The notes beneath the pieces were generated by a model, which did no database searches, had not been told where the DNA came from, and worked only from the letters and a program-made list of their open reading frames with translations. A stretch of 64,000 nucleotides of DNA from Mycolicibacterium sp. ND9-15. GTDB taxonomy: Bacteria; Actinomycetota; Actinomycetes; Mycobacteriales; Mycobacteriaceae. Location: contig NZ_CP142362.1 in NCBI RefSeq assembly GCF_035918395.1, forward strand, positions 3,261,501 to 3,325,500, read 5' to 3'. Position numbers and translations under genes: made by a program. Shown piece after piece: positions 11,653 through 20,240 of this stretch; within the stretch, counting starts at the first letter, position 1; the number at the start of each line of letters is the position of its first letter.

Positions 11653-13266
11653 ATGTTTCGGGAGGTTTCTGTGATCGAGATTCGTGAAGTACTTCGGACG
11701 TGGCTGGCAGGCCAAGGGCTGCGGGTGGTGGCCACCCAGGCCGGGGTGGATCGGAAAACCGCGCGTCGCTATGTCGAGGCCGCGGTTGCCGCGGGGCTGG
11801 ATCGGGCCGGTGGGGTCGATCAGCTCGACGACGCGCTGATCGGCGCGGTGGTCACTGTGGTGCGCCCGGACCGCCCCCACGGGTATGGGCAGGTGTGGAA
11901 AGTGCTGTGCGCCAACCACGATCAGGTCAACAAGTGGGTCGACAAGGGCCTGACGGTGGTCAAGATCGGCGACCTGCTGGCCCGCCAGGGCGTGATCGTC
12001 CCGCAGCGCACGTTGCACCGCTACTGCCAGGAACACACCAAGTATCAGGGTCGCCGCCGTGGTGGCACGGTGCCGATCGTCGACGGTGAACCTGGGATGG
12101 AATGCCAGATCGACTTCGCGCGGATGGGCATGCTGTTCGACTCGGTGACGGGCAGGCGTCGGGTGGTGCATGCGTTGATCTTCACCGCGGTGTATTCGCG
12201 GCACATGTTCGTGTGGTTGACGTTCTCCCAAACCCTGACCGCGGTGATCGACGGCTGCGAAGCGGCCTGGGATTTCTTCGGTGGCGTCTTCAAAGTCCTC
12301 ATCCCTGACAATATGAGTACGGTTGTGGCCCATGCCGATTCGGTGAACCCTCGGTTCACCGTCGGATGGCTGGAATACGCCCAGGCCCGCGGATTCGCCA
12401 CCGACCCGGCCCGGGTCGCCCACCCGCAAGACAAACCGCGTGTCGAGCGGATGGTGCAGTACGTGCGCAACAACTTCTTCGCCGGCGAAGAGTTCACCGA
12501 CCTCGCCGACGCCCAGGACCGCGCCCAGGTGTGGTGCGCCCAGAAAGCCGGGCTGCGTATCCACGGCACCACCTGCGCCCAGCCGGCAGTGGTGTTCGCC
12601 GAGCACGAAGCGCCAGCGTTGTTGGCGGCCCCGTCGGGGCGGTATGCGGTGCCGGTGTATGCCGAGGTCAAAGTGGCCCGCGACTACCACGTTCAGTTGG
12701 GCAAGGCGTTGTATTCGATCCCGCACCACCTGCGCGGCCAGACGCTCTCGGCGCGTGCCGACGGTGAGTTGGCCAAGTTCTATCATCGCGGGCAGTTGGT
12801 GAAGACTCATCCGCGTCAACCCGCCGGAACCCGGTCCACCGACCCGGCTGATCTGCCCGCAGACAAGACCGGCTACGCGATGCGGGATCTGCACCGACTG
12901 ATCGCCACCGCGGCCGCTCACGGCCCCAATATCGGCATCTACGCCGAACGCCTTCTCGACCACGACCTGCCCTGGACCAGGATGCGGCAGGTGTATCGGC
13001 TGCTCGGACTGGTCAAACGCTACGGCCCAGCCCCGGTGGACACCGCCTGCGGCCGCGCTCTGGATCTCGATGTCGTTTCCATGACCAAGATCGCCGCCAT
13101 GCTGGAGCAAGCCATCGAGAACACCCCGGTGCCGCCGCCGCGGGCCGCCTCCGGACTGGCGGCCGCCCGCTTCGCCCGCGATCCCCGCGACTACCGACCC
13201 ACGCCCCGACCGGACTGGTTGCACGTCATCGACGGCGGCAACACCGACACCGAAGATGGGCAGTGA
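11653..13266 (+). CDS. istA: IS21-family transposase IstA
   Basis: A 537-residue IstA with an N-terminal helix-turn-helix (VVATQAGVDRKTARRY) and a DDE core: aspartate in ECQIDFARMG, aspartate in LIPDNMSTVV, glutamate in KPRVERMVQYVR. The C-terminal region follows the Mu-transposase-like pattern (ALYSIPHHLRGQ). It acts with the ATPase IstB encoded immediately downstream; istB starts within the istA stop codon, so translation is probably coupled. I used the ATG at 11653; a GTG at 11671 is an alternative. The frame is intact. Confidence 0.94.
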   Translation: MFREVSVIEIREVLRTWLAGQGLRVVATQAGVDRKTARRYVEAAVAAGLDRAGGVDQLDDALIGAVVTVVRPDRPHGYGQVWKVLCANHDQVNKWVDKGLTVVKIGDLLARQGVIVPQRTLHRYCQEHTKYQGRRRGGTVPIVDGEPGMECQIDFARMGMLFDSVTGRRRVVHALIFTAVYSRHMFVWLTFSQTLTAVIDGCEAAWDFFGGVFKVLIPDNMSTVVAHADSVNPRFTVGWLEYAQARGFATDPARVAHPQDKPRVERMVQYVRNNFFAGEEFTDLADAQDRAQVWCAQKAGLRIHGTTCAQPAVVFAEHEAPALLAAPSGRYAVPVYAEVKVARDYHVQLGKALYSIPHHLRGQTLSARADGELAKFYHRGQLVKTHPRQPAGTRSTDPADLPADKTGYAMRDLHRLIATAAAHGPNIGIYAERLLDHDLPWTRMRQVYRLLGLVKRYGPAPVDTACGRALDLDVVSMTKIAAMLEQAIENTPVPPPRAASGLAAARFARDPRDYRPTPRPDWLHVIDGGNTDTEDGQ

Positions 13267-14075
13267 CCGCCATGGCCACTACGTCGAAACCTGCTGTCAA
13301 TGACCCGATCTCAACAGATTTGAAGAAGGTGATGCGACAACTCAAACTCTCACCGATACTCGACACTCTGCCCGACCGGCTCGCCCTCGCGCGTCAACAA
13401 CACCTGTCCCACGCCGCGTTCCTGGAGCTGGTCCTCGCTGACGAAGCCACCCGCCGCGACACCAGCTCCGCCGCGCGGCGAGCCCGCACCGCCGGCCTGG
13501 ATGCCGCCATGCGGCTCGACACCTGGGACGAAGTTGCTGCGGTGCGCTACGACCGAACCCTATGGACCGATCTGACCAGCCTGCGGTTTCTCGACGCCGC
13601 CCACGGCGCGGTGATCCTCGGGGCCGTCGGCGTCGGCAAAACTCACCTCGCGACCGCGCTGGGCCACATCGCGGTGCGCCGCCGCATCCCGACCCTGATG
13701 CTGCGTGCTGATGCAATGTTCAAGCGACTCAAAGCATCTCGTCTCGACAACAGCACCGAAGCCGAGATGCGGCGCCTCACTCAAGTCCGCCTGCTCATTA
13801 TCGACGATTTCGCACTGCAACCGCTCGACGCCATGGCCACCGCCGACTTCTACGAACTGGTTGTCGCCAGACATCAACGCAGCGCGACCATCGTGACCTC
13901 CAACCGCGGACCTGACGAATGGATCTCTGTCATGACCGACGCGATGCTCGCCGAATCCGCCGTCGACCGACTGACCTCCACCGCGCACGAACTCATCGTC
14001 GAAGGACAGTCTTACCGACAGCGTCAAAAGCCCTCAGTTGACAGCCCGCCGTCAACCACCGATCATCCCCACTGA
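13263..14075 (+). CDS. istB: IS21-family helper ATPase IstB
   Basis: A 270-residue AAA+ ATPase that assembles on target DNA and stimulates IstA. The Walker A motif is GAVGVGKTH, Walker B is LLIIDDFAL, and a sensor-like asparagine sits in IVTSNRGPDEW. The GTG at 13263 overlaps the istA TGA; an ATG at 13272 is an alternative start. Length is normal and the frame open, so this IS21 copy is likely functional. Confidence 0.94.
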   Translation: MTAMATTSKPAVNDPISTDLKKVMRQLKLSPILDTLPDRLALARQQHLSHAAFLELVLADEATRRDTSSAARRARTAGLDAAMRLDTWDEVAAVRYDRTLWTDLTSLRFLDAAHGAVILGAVGVGKTHLATALGHIAVRRRIPTLMLRADAMFKRLKASRLDNSTEAEMRRLTQVRLLIIDDFALQPLDAMATADFYELVVARHQRSATIVTSNRGPDEWISVMTDAMLAESAVDRLTSTAHELIVEGQSYRQRQKPSVDSPPSTTDHPH

Positions 14076-14806
14076 GCCAAACAGGTGGTCCCTACCCCGT
14101 GGCTAAACGCTGGTCCCATCACCCTGGCGAATGACAGTGTTTGGACATCCGGAAGGACTTCTCGATGTGCCACAACTGGTGGTAGGCATCGATGACGAAC
14201 GTCGAGGACGCGCTGGTGAGGTTGGTGGTGTAGCCCTTCCAGCCCGCCAACGCTCGAGTTTTGGCCTCCAGCGTGCGATTGACCGACTTGGTGGCGCCGG
14301 ACAGCTGGATGTAGCGGTTGCGTTTGACCGGGGCGTGCCCGTCGACGGCGCGTTCGGCCTTGCGGACCTGCTCATCGATGCCGCGCAGGGTGCGCCGGGC
14401 CCGGTCTGCGCGGAATTGGTAGTAGATGACCCGGTCGGGGATGCCGCGGGTCTTCTCGGCGCTGGTGGCCGGCCAGGGCTGGGTCAGCACCAGCCCGTCG
14501 GGGATCGCCTCACCTGCGTGGTTGTCGCGCCATTCGCGCACCACATCGGGCAGAAACGGGATGCGGGTGCCCAGGATGAACGACAGCCCGGCGGCTTTGA
14601 TCGCGACCTGGTTGGCCTCGGAGATCATGCCGGCGTCGGCGACGACGGTGACGTCGGTGAGCTGGTGGGCGGTCTTGAAGGCGTTGATGACCGGCAGCAT
14701 GGTGGCGGTCTCGGCCTTGTTGCCCTCGAAGGCCTGCACGGTCAGTGGGAACCCGGCGGCGTCGGTCAACAGTCCGAGGGTGATCTGGGGTTCAAGGCGG
14801 CGTTCC

Positions 14807-14838
14807 TTGGAGTTATGCCGACGTCGGCATAACTCCAA
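14807..14838. repeat. 32-bp perfect palindrome at one RIT junction, copy A
   Basis: Perfect palindrome starting TTGGAGTTATGCCGAC and ending with its complement. It overlaps the outer end of the RIT inverted repeat by its final CTCCAA. It is found only on the side facing the transposase C-terminal part, in all three chimera copies (also 33080-33111 and 56984-57015). Its TTATGCC half-sites recur inside the RIT ends, so it may be a recombinase-binding or crossover site. Confidence 0.9.
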
Positions 14839-14935
14839 TTATCCCGAGGTCGTGGTTATGCCGAGCCTGGGGCAGTCGTGGTGGTGTTCGTGCAGTTCGG
14901 CGGAGGTTTCGAGGCTGGCTCGCGCGGCATAATCG
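14833..14935. repeat. RIT terminal inverted repeat, left, copy A
   Basis: A 103-bp repeat, exact reverse complement of 19448-19550. It contains TTATCCCGAGG, GGTTATGCCGAG and GCGGCATAAT, that is, several spaced variants of a TTATGCC box, suggesting multiple recombinase-binding arms. Confidence 0.93.
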
Positions 14936-15191
14936 CCCTGCGCGAAGACATGGTGTGTCTTTCTGATGGTGCATTGCTTTGCCTATCAGGAGGAGGAATC
15001 CATGAGTCCCACACGCAGTACCGATGCCGGTGATCGTCTGGCGTGGATCGGTGACGTGCTCGTCGAGTACGAACGGTGGCTGGATCGTCAGCGGGGTTTG
15101 GCGCCAGTGACGGTTAGCAACTACAGCAAGTCGGTTGCGCAGTTCCTCAGGACAACGTTGACCCAGCCCGCCGAGGTCTCGGTGAGCCTTC

Positions 15192-16669
15192 GACAGAGTC
15201 CCGTGGCGTGGTGGACTTCGGATCGGCGTGGGTGTACGCGTAGTGATCAACGAGTCGTGGTGAATGCTAGGCGATTTGGCGCTGTTCGGCGAGGGCTTTG
15301 GCGGCGGGTTCAGCGGCGGCCTGTTTGGCGGCGATGACTTTGCGCAGCTCGACCATCGAGATGTCGGAGAGGTAGCGGCGAGTGACTTGCCATTCGTCGT
15401 GGGCTTCTATGACCACCGCGGTCGCCAGTCGTAGGAACGCCGCAGGGTTGGGGAAGATTTCTACCACGTCGGCGCGGCGTTTGATCTCTTTATTGAGCCG
15501 TTCGATGGGGTTGTTCGACCAGATCTTTTGCCAGTGCGCCCGCGGGAACGCGGTGAACGCCAACACATCGGTTTTGGCCTCATCCATCATTGTCGAGATT
15601 TTCGGAAAGCTCGCCGAGAGCGTGTCGGCTACCTGATCCCATTGAGCGGCGACCTCGGCGGGATCGGTGTGGGCAAAGATCGTCTTGACCGCCGCCGTGA
15701 CCGCCGGGGCATGTTTGGCCGCGACCGCGCCGTGCAGGTTGCGCATGAAATGCACCCGGCAGCGCTGCCACGACGATCCGGCGAACTGCTGGGCCACGGC
15801 GGCTTTGAGGCCCGCATGGGCATCGGAGATCACCAGATGCACCCCGGTCAGGCCGCGCGCTTTGAGCGAGCCCAAAAACTCGCGCCAGAACTCGAAGGAT
15901 TCGCTGTCACCCACGGCCGTGCCGAGCACTTCGCGGGTGCCGTCGATGGACACCCCGGTGGCCACGATCAGCGCTTGGGACACCACATGGGCCCCGACGC
16001 GGACCTTGCAAAACGTGGCATCGCAAAACACGTAGGGGAACTGGGTGTGAGTCAGCCTGCGGGTCCGAAACGCCTCGATCTCCTTATCGAGACCGGCGCA
16101 GATACGCGACACCTCGGACTTGGAGACCCCCGAGCCGACGCCGAGGGCAGCAACCAAGTCATCGACGCTGCGGGTGGAGACACCGTGGACGTAGGCCTCC
16201 ATGATCACCGCGTGCAGCGCTTTGTCGATGCGGCGGCGCCGCTCAAGCAGCGACGGGAAGAACGAGCCGGCCCGCAGCTTGGGGATCTTGACCTCGATGT
16301 CCCCGGACGTCGTCGACACCGTCTTGGCCCGATGCCCATTGCGGTGCGTGTTGCGTTGCTCGCTGCGTTGATAGCGCCCGGCCCCGATCGCCTCAGCGGC
16401 CTCGGCCTCGATCAACGCCTGCAGTCCAGCACGGATCAACTCGGCGAACACCGCGCCCGCATCAGCGGACTTGAGCGCATCGAGCTGGGCGAGCAAGGCA
16501 GAATAGTCCTGGGTCATCGCGTGGTGCGTCCTTTACTTGAGTCACTTTGGTCGGTAACTCAATGACCACTACGCGATGCCCCACTTCAAGAGGCTCACCG
16601 ACACACCTCAAGTCAGTCCCGGCTCGCTCGCCTCACCCCCGAAACCCCACCACCCCAGGGGACTTACCC
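15192..16669 (-). mobile_element. IS256-family insertion sequence no. 1
   Basis: A 1478-bp element bounded by an 8-bp duplication GAGCCTTC (15184-15191 and 16670-16677). The terminal inverted repeats are imperfect, roughly AGTCCCGTGGCGTGGTGG against AGTCCCCTGGGGTGGTGG. It interrupts the first recombinase of the RIT in copy A only, making it one of the latest events in this stack. Confidence 0.94.
15267..16517 (-). CDS. IS256-family (Mutator) transposase
   Basis: A 416-residue DDE transposase of the Mutator superfamily. Motifs in order: IPKLRAGSFFPSLLERRRR, the conserved GVSTRSVDDLV, aspartate in FCDATFCKVRV, aspartate in VISDAHAGLK, the C-x-H pattern RCRVHFMRNL, and glutamate in NNPIERLNKEIKRR. 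Length and frame are normal. The start is the ATG at 16517, which lies about 150 bp inside the right end of the element. Nothing suggests loss of function. Confidence 0.95.
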   Translation of the reverse strand: MTQDYSALLAQLDALKSADAGAVFAELIRAGLQALIEAEAAEAIGAGRYQRSEQRNTHRNGHRAKTVSTTSGDIEVKIPKLRAGSFFPSLLERRRRIDKALHAVIMEAYVHGVSTRSVDDLVAALGVGSGVSKSEVSRICAGLDKEIEAFRTRRLTHTQFPYVFCDATFCKVRVGAHVVSQALIVATGVSIDGTREVLGTAVGDSESFEFWREFLGSLKARGLTGVHLVISDAHAGLKAAVAQQFAGSSWQRCRVHFMRNLHGAVAAKHAPAVTAAVKTIFAHTDPAEVAAQWDQVADTLSASFPKISTMMDEAKTDVLAFTAFPRAHWQKIWSNNPIERLNKEIKRRADVVEIFPNPAAFLRLATAVVIEAHDEWQVTRRYLSDISMVELRKVIAAKQAAAEPAAKALAEQRQIA

Positions 16670-17479
16670 GAGCCTTCTGGATGCCGGCATTGTCACTGCG
16701 TTCATGGTCGAGTTCTGCAGCGACCGCAATACGAATTCGGCGAAGTCAATGGCGCGGTCGGTGCGTTCCTTCCTGCGATTCGCCCACGCCACCGGCCGCA
16801 CATCGGCCGACCTGTCGGGGGCGGTTCCAGTTCCGGCGGGCTGGCATTTGGCGTCGCTTCCCAAGGCAGTACCGGCTGCAGATCTTCAGCATCTCCTGGG
16901 TGTCGCGTCACGTCACTGCGGGACTGCTACCGATCGGCGCGATTACGCGATCTTGCTGTTGTTGGCCCGACTCGGGCTCCGCAGAGGCGAAATCGCCGCT
17001 CTTGGCCTCGACGATATCGATTGGCGAGCAGGAGAACTCACCATCGTGGGCAAAGGTAGCCACGTGGAGCGGTTGCCGCTGCCATCAGAACCCGGCGAGG
17101 CGATCGCGGCATGGCTAGTCGACGGCAGACCAGCATGCGCGACGCGATCAGTGTTTACCACCGTCAAGCCCGCAGGGCGTCCGATATCGACCGCAGTGAT
17201 CGCTCACCTGGTGGCCGCGGCGTGCCGAGACGCTGGGCTGGAGCGCATAAACGCACACCGTTTCCGTCACACGCTGGCGACGCAGATGCTGCGCTCTGGG
17301 GCCTCACTGCCGGAAGTGAGTCAGGTGCTGCGCCACCGCAGTGTGCGCTCCACCGCTATCTACGCCAAGGTCGATGACGTCGCATTGCGGCCCTTGGCCC
17401 GGCCCTGGCCGACGATCACCGCGACGACAGATTCCGATGCCGGTCCAGGCATGGCGCGCCCGTGGCCGGGGGCACGGTC

Positions 17480-18433
17480 ATGAAGACTTTGCGCGAGAAC
17501 GTCATTGACTACCTCGCCACCCGCCGGGCGCTGGGATTCAAACTCGAAGGCCTGAGCAAGCTCCTGCTGAGCTTCGTCGCGTTCTGCGAGGAACGTGGAG
17601 CCACCCGGGTCCAGAACGACCTCGCAATCCAATGGGCCACAACCTCTATCAAGGTTCCGGTCAGCGACACCCTCATAGCCCGCCGACTCGACGCGGTGCG
17701 GATCTTCGCCCGATACCAGCATGCGTTGGATCCGCTCACGCAGATCCCAGCCGAAGAGCACCGGCCTCGGCGCTACCGGTCGAAGCAGCCAAATATGCTC
17801 AGCCAGGACGATATCTGTGCGCTGCTGGACGCGACGAGCGTTCTGGAGCCAGCGTTCAAGGCGCTGACGTGGCGAACATTGATCGGGCTGCTGTCCGCCA
17901 CCGGGCTACGCCCGGGCGAAGCGTGTCGGCTGGCCGTCAACGACATCAATCTGGCCGGCGGAGTGATTCAGGTGCTGGAGACGAAGTTCGGCAAGTCCCG
18001 GCTCGTGTTCATCCACCCGAGCACCGCCACCGTGCTCGCCAACTACCTGCAGTCCCGCCAAGCATGGGTCGGGGCCGGCGCCCACAGCAGCGCAACGGTT
18101 TTCCTCAACACCCGGCGCGGACCGATATGTCCTGACCGGCTCAATGTCACATTCCGTAAGATCGTCGCGGCCACCGGATTAGCCACCGCGCCGGGACGCC
18201 GGCCGGTCCGTCTGCACGATCTGCGCCACACCTTCGCCGTGACCACGATGATCGACTGGTACCGCGACGGCCAAGACGTTCAAGCGCGACTGCCACTGCT
18301 GTCAACCTGGCTCGGCCACGTCGATCCCGCCTCGACCTACTGGTATCTGCAGGCAGTGCCCGAACTGCTCACCCTTGCCGCCGACCGCCTCGACAACGCC
18401 GCCGAAGCCTCTGCCGCGAAGGCGACGCCATGA
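17480..18433 (+). CDS. Second RIT tyrosine recombinase (copy A)
   Basis: A 317-residue tyrosine recombinase. I chose the ATG at 17480 because it overlaps the stop of the first recombinase as ATGA, as expected for coupled RIT genes; upstream in-frame starts would extend into that gene. Catalytic residues: R in TGLRPGEACRL, then LHDLRHTF, WLGHVDP, and the nucleophile tyrosine in STYWYLQ. It should act with its two neighbours in excision, integration or inversion of the RIT. The protein is identical to those of copies B and C. Confidence 0.94.
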   Translation: MKTLRENVIDYLATRRALGFKLEGLSKLLLSFVAFCEERGATRVQNDLAIQWATTSIKVPVSDTLIARRLDAVRIFARYQHALDPLTQIPAEEHRPRRYRSKQPNMLSQDDICALLDATSVLEPAFKALTWRTLIGLLSATGLRPGEACRLAVNDINLAGGVIQVLETKFGKSRLVFIHPSTATVLANYLQSRQAWVGAGAHSSATVFLNTRRGPICPDRLNVTFRKIVAATGLATAPGRRPVRLHDLRHTFAVTTMIDWYRDGQDVQARLPLLSTWLGHVDPASTYWYLQAVPELLTLAADRLDNAAEASAAKATP

Positions 18434-19428
18434 CCACCCCGACGCTGAGTTCGCTGCTGCAAGGGTTCTTCACCGACCGGCTGATGCGGCACCTGCGGGC
18501 CAGCCCGAAGACAATTGCGGCCTACCGGGACACCTTCAAGCTCCTGCTGACCTTCGCCGCCGACCAGACCAAGAGATCCCCGGCGCAGCTGGCACTCGAT
18601 GATCTCGACGCCGCGATGATCGGAGCCTTCCTGAACTACCTTGACGCCGAACGGCGCAACAGCACCGCAACCCGCAACGCACGACTGGCCGCGATCCATT
18701 CGTTCTACCGCTATGCGCTGCCGCTGATGCCAGAACGCGCTCACACGGCCAGCCAGATCTTGGCGATCCCGCAACGCCGCCATGACCAGGTGACCGTGTC
18801 GTATCTGACCAGCACCGAGACCGATGCCCTCCTGGCCGCGCCGGACCGAACCACCTGGTACGGCCGACGTGACCACGCGCTGCTGCTCACTGCCGTCACG
18901 ACCGGTCTTCGGGTCTCGGAGATCACCACGCTGAGCGTCGGTGACATCACCACCACGACACCGGGAGCCGCCCTGCACACCACAGGAAAAGGCAGAAAGG
19001 AACGCAGCACACCGCTGACCAAACCCACCGCTGCCACCCTCCGCGCTTGGCTGCCAGAGGCCGGCGCTGCTGCCAGCAGTCCCGCCTTTCCGACCCAACG
19101 CAAGACACCGATGTCAGCAGACGCGGTTCAACGCCTGGTCGCCAAACACGCGGCCGCAGCTGCGAATACATGCACATCGATAGCGGTCAAGCGCGTCACT
19201 CCGCACACGCTGCGCCACACCGCGGCGATGGCGCTGCTGCACGCCGGCATCGACACGTCCGTGATCGCCCTGTGGCTCGGCCACGAAAGCCCGGTTACAA
19301 CCCACATCTATCTGCATGCCGACATGACCATCAAAGAACGGGCCCTCAGCCGCGTCAGCGGACCAAACACCACCCCCGGCCGTTACCGGCCCGCCGACGA
19401 TCTCATCAACTTCCTCGAACGCCTCTGA
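18430..19428 (+). CDS. Third RIT tyrosine recombinase (copy A)
   Basis: A 332-residue tyrosine recombinase whose ATG overlaps the stop of the preceding gene (ATGA). It has an N-terminal SAM-like core-binding region (residues about 10-100) and a catalytic domain with R in TTGLRVSEIT, H-x-x-R in TPHTLRHTAA, WLGHESP, and tyrosine in THIYLHAD. It ends 19 bp before the right inverted repeat. Identical in the three chimera copies. Confidence 0.94.
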   Translation: MTTPTLSSLLQGFFTDRLMRHLRASPKTIAAYRDTFKLLLTFAADQTKRSPAQLALDDLDAAMIGAFLNYLDAERRNSTATRNARLAAIHSFYRYALPLMPERAHTASQILAIPQRRHDQVTVSYLTSTETDALLAAPDRTTWYGRRDHALLLTAVTTGLRVSEITTLSVGDITTTTPGAALHTTGKGRKERSTPLTKPTAATLRAWLPEAGAAASSPAFPTQRKTPMSADAVQRLVAKHAAAAANTCTSIAVKRVTPHTLRHTAAMALLHAGIDTSVIALWLGHESPVTTHIYLHADMTIKERALSRVSGPNTTPGRYRPADDLINFLERL

Positions 19429-19447
19429 CCCCCAACACGAGCGACCA

Positions 19448-19550
19448 CGATTATGCCGCGCGAGCCAGCCTCGAAACCTCCGCCGAACTGCACGAACACC
19501 ACCACGACTGCCCCAGGCTCGGCATAACCACGACCTCGGGATAATTGGAG
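19448..19550. repeat. RIT terminal inverted repeat, right, copy A
   Basis: Exact reverse complement of 14833-14935. Its outer end reads into the N-terminal half of the IS1549-like transposase gene through TTGGAG. Confidence 0.93.
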
Positions 19551-20128
19551 AAGCCGGGTTCGCGGAACCCGTCGCCGGCGTCGGTCTCGAAGTACAGAGT
19601 GGAGACGTCGAAGAGCACCAGCGAGGCCGGCCCCAATCCGGCGCGCCGGGCGCTGGCGGCGGCCAATGCTTGGCGCCACTTCGGTTGGGCATAGCTGGGC
19701 AGGCGCCGCTTGACGGTGGCATAGGACGCGGGCTCGACACCGACCTCCGCGAGTACTCGTCCGGCATCGATCTTGCTGGTGGGTTCGATGATCCGCGCAA
19801 GCACCAGATCGCGAAACACATTGTCGCCCTTCGTGGCTGACTCGAACCCCAGGATCCGGTAGGCCGCGCACAATGCGTCCCACAAGTGCGTCATCCGGGT
19901 GGAGGTGATCGGCAGCGGCTCAGATCCCGGCGGGGCGGTCACATCGAGATCGAGCACCGCCTGGTTGGCCGCCAACCGCTCCGACGCCGCCGCCTTCAGC
20001 GCGGCCAGCTCGGTCTCATCATGAGCCGAGCCCAGATGCTCAATCGATCGTGACCCGCGCCGAGTGGACCACACGATCTGCACCGCGGTCGCCCCCGAGG
20101 CGGTCTTCACGGTGCGCACGTAGGCCAC
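19547..20128 (-). pseudogene. IS1634-family transposase, N-terminal part (copy A)
   Basis: The first 194 codons of the IS1549-like transposase, starting at the ATG at 20128 and ending in GFS where the RIT element joins. It contains the first catalytic aspartate in LVLFDVSTLYFE. The reading frame continues about 31 codons into RIT sequence before a stop. The remaining 309 codons lie at 14808 and below, beyond the RIT. The split falls between the first and second acidic residues. Confidence 0.92.
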
Positions 20129-20240
20129 CCCGGCAGCCTAGAGCCCAGATTTAGTGCGCAAATTCTGCCCGATCCGACCAACAAACAGCAGTTCAGGACT
20201 CTGCGATGGTCGTCAATCCGGAAACGTGAGCCAAGTCAGG

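Larger units (their letters stand above)
11492..14136 (+). mobile_element. IS21-family insertion sequence no. 1
   Basis: A 2645-bp element with ends TGTCRCYCGCCA and internal repeats of GTGATGGGACC near both termini, as is usual in IS21 elements with multiple transposase sites. It is bounded by an 8-bp duplication GTGTTTGG (11484-11491 and 14137-14144). It encodes istA and istB in an overlapping pair and sits within the 3' part of the IS1549-like transposase gene of copy A only, so it arrived after the chimera did. Confidence 0.95.
11226..14808 (-). pseudogene. IS1634-family transposase, C-terminal part, interrupted by IS21
   Basis: C-terminal 309 codons of the IS1549-like transposase, cut by the IS21 element at 11492-14136. 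The upstream part (14808 down to 14137) holds the second aspartate in VVADAGMISE and the glutamate in HLWHIEKSFRMSKH. The downstream part (11491 down to 11226) holds the tail to the TAA stop. The N-terminal 194 codons lie beyond the RIT element at 19547-20128. One base differs from copies B and C (Leu for Arg just after the IS21 site). The copy cannot make a full transposase. Confidence 0.9.
15002..17483 (+). pseudogene. First RIT tyrosine recombinase, interrupted by IS256 (copy A)
   Basis: The 5' part (15002-15191) begins at an ATG preceded by a strong Shine-Dalgarno AGGAGGAG. The gene is cut by the IS256 element at 15192-16669 and resumes at 16670 to the TGA at 17483. In copies B and C the intact protein has 331 residues with an N-terminal core-binding domain and a C-terminal catalytic domain (R in LGLRRGE, HRFRH, and Y in STAIYAK). 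The break falls after codon 63, so copy A lacks a working first recombinase. The downstream partners remain open. Confidence 0.92.
14833..19550 (+). mobile_element. RIT (recombinase in trio) element, copy A, interrupted by IS256
   Basis: Three adjacent tyrosine recombinase genes with 4-bp ATGA overlaps lie between 103-bp perfect inverted repeats (14833-14935 and 19448-19550). Without the IS256 insertion the length is 3232 bp, identical to copies B and C. This organisation is that of RIT elements. Here the recombinase genes run on the plus strand, opposite to the host transposase. TTGGAG occurs as a direct repeat on both outer sides (14807-14812, 19545-19550). Confidence 0.92.
11210..20240 (-). 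mobile_element. IS1549-like (IS1634-family) element carrying a RIT element, copy A, with further IS21 and IS256 insertions
   Basis: The ends carry the inverted repeat CCYGACTTGGCTCA (left at 11210, right ending at 20240). Its transposase gene runs on the minus strand and is broken in two places. The length of 9031 bp equals the 4892-bp length of copies B and C plus an IS21 element (2645+8) and an IS256 element (1478+8). Flanking target repeats are 602 bp. Nesting order is IS1549-like, then RIT inside its transposase gene, then IS256 inside the first RIT recombinase, with IS21 separately inside the transposase 3' part. Confidence 0.93.

Noticed and set aside
13560..14027. Minus-strand frame overlapping istB
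   Set aside because: It lies fully opposite an intact IS21 ATPase gene and has no recognisable domain.
14833..19550. Integrative plasmid or prophage attachment region
   Set aside because: Three coupled tyrosine recombinases with long inverted repeats and no phage or plasmid genes fit a RIT element better.
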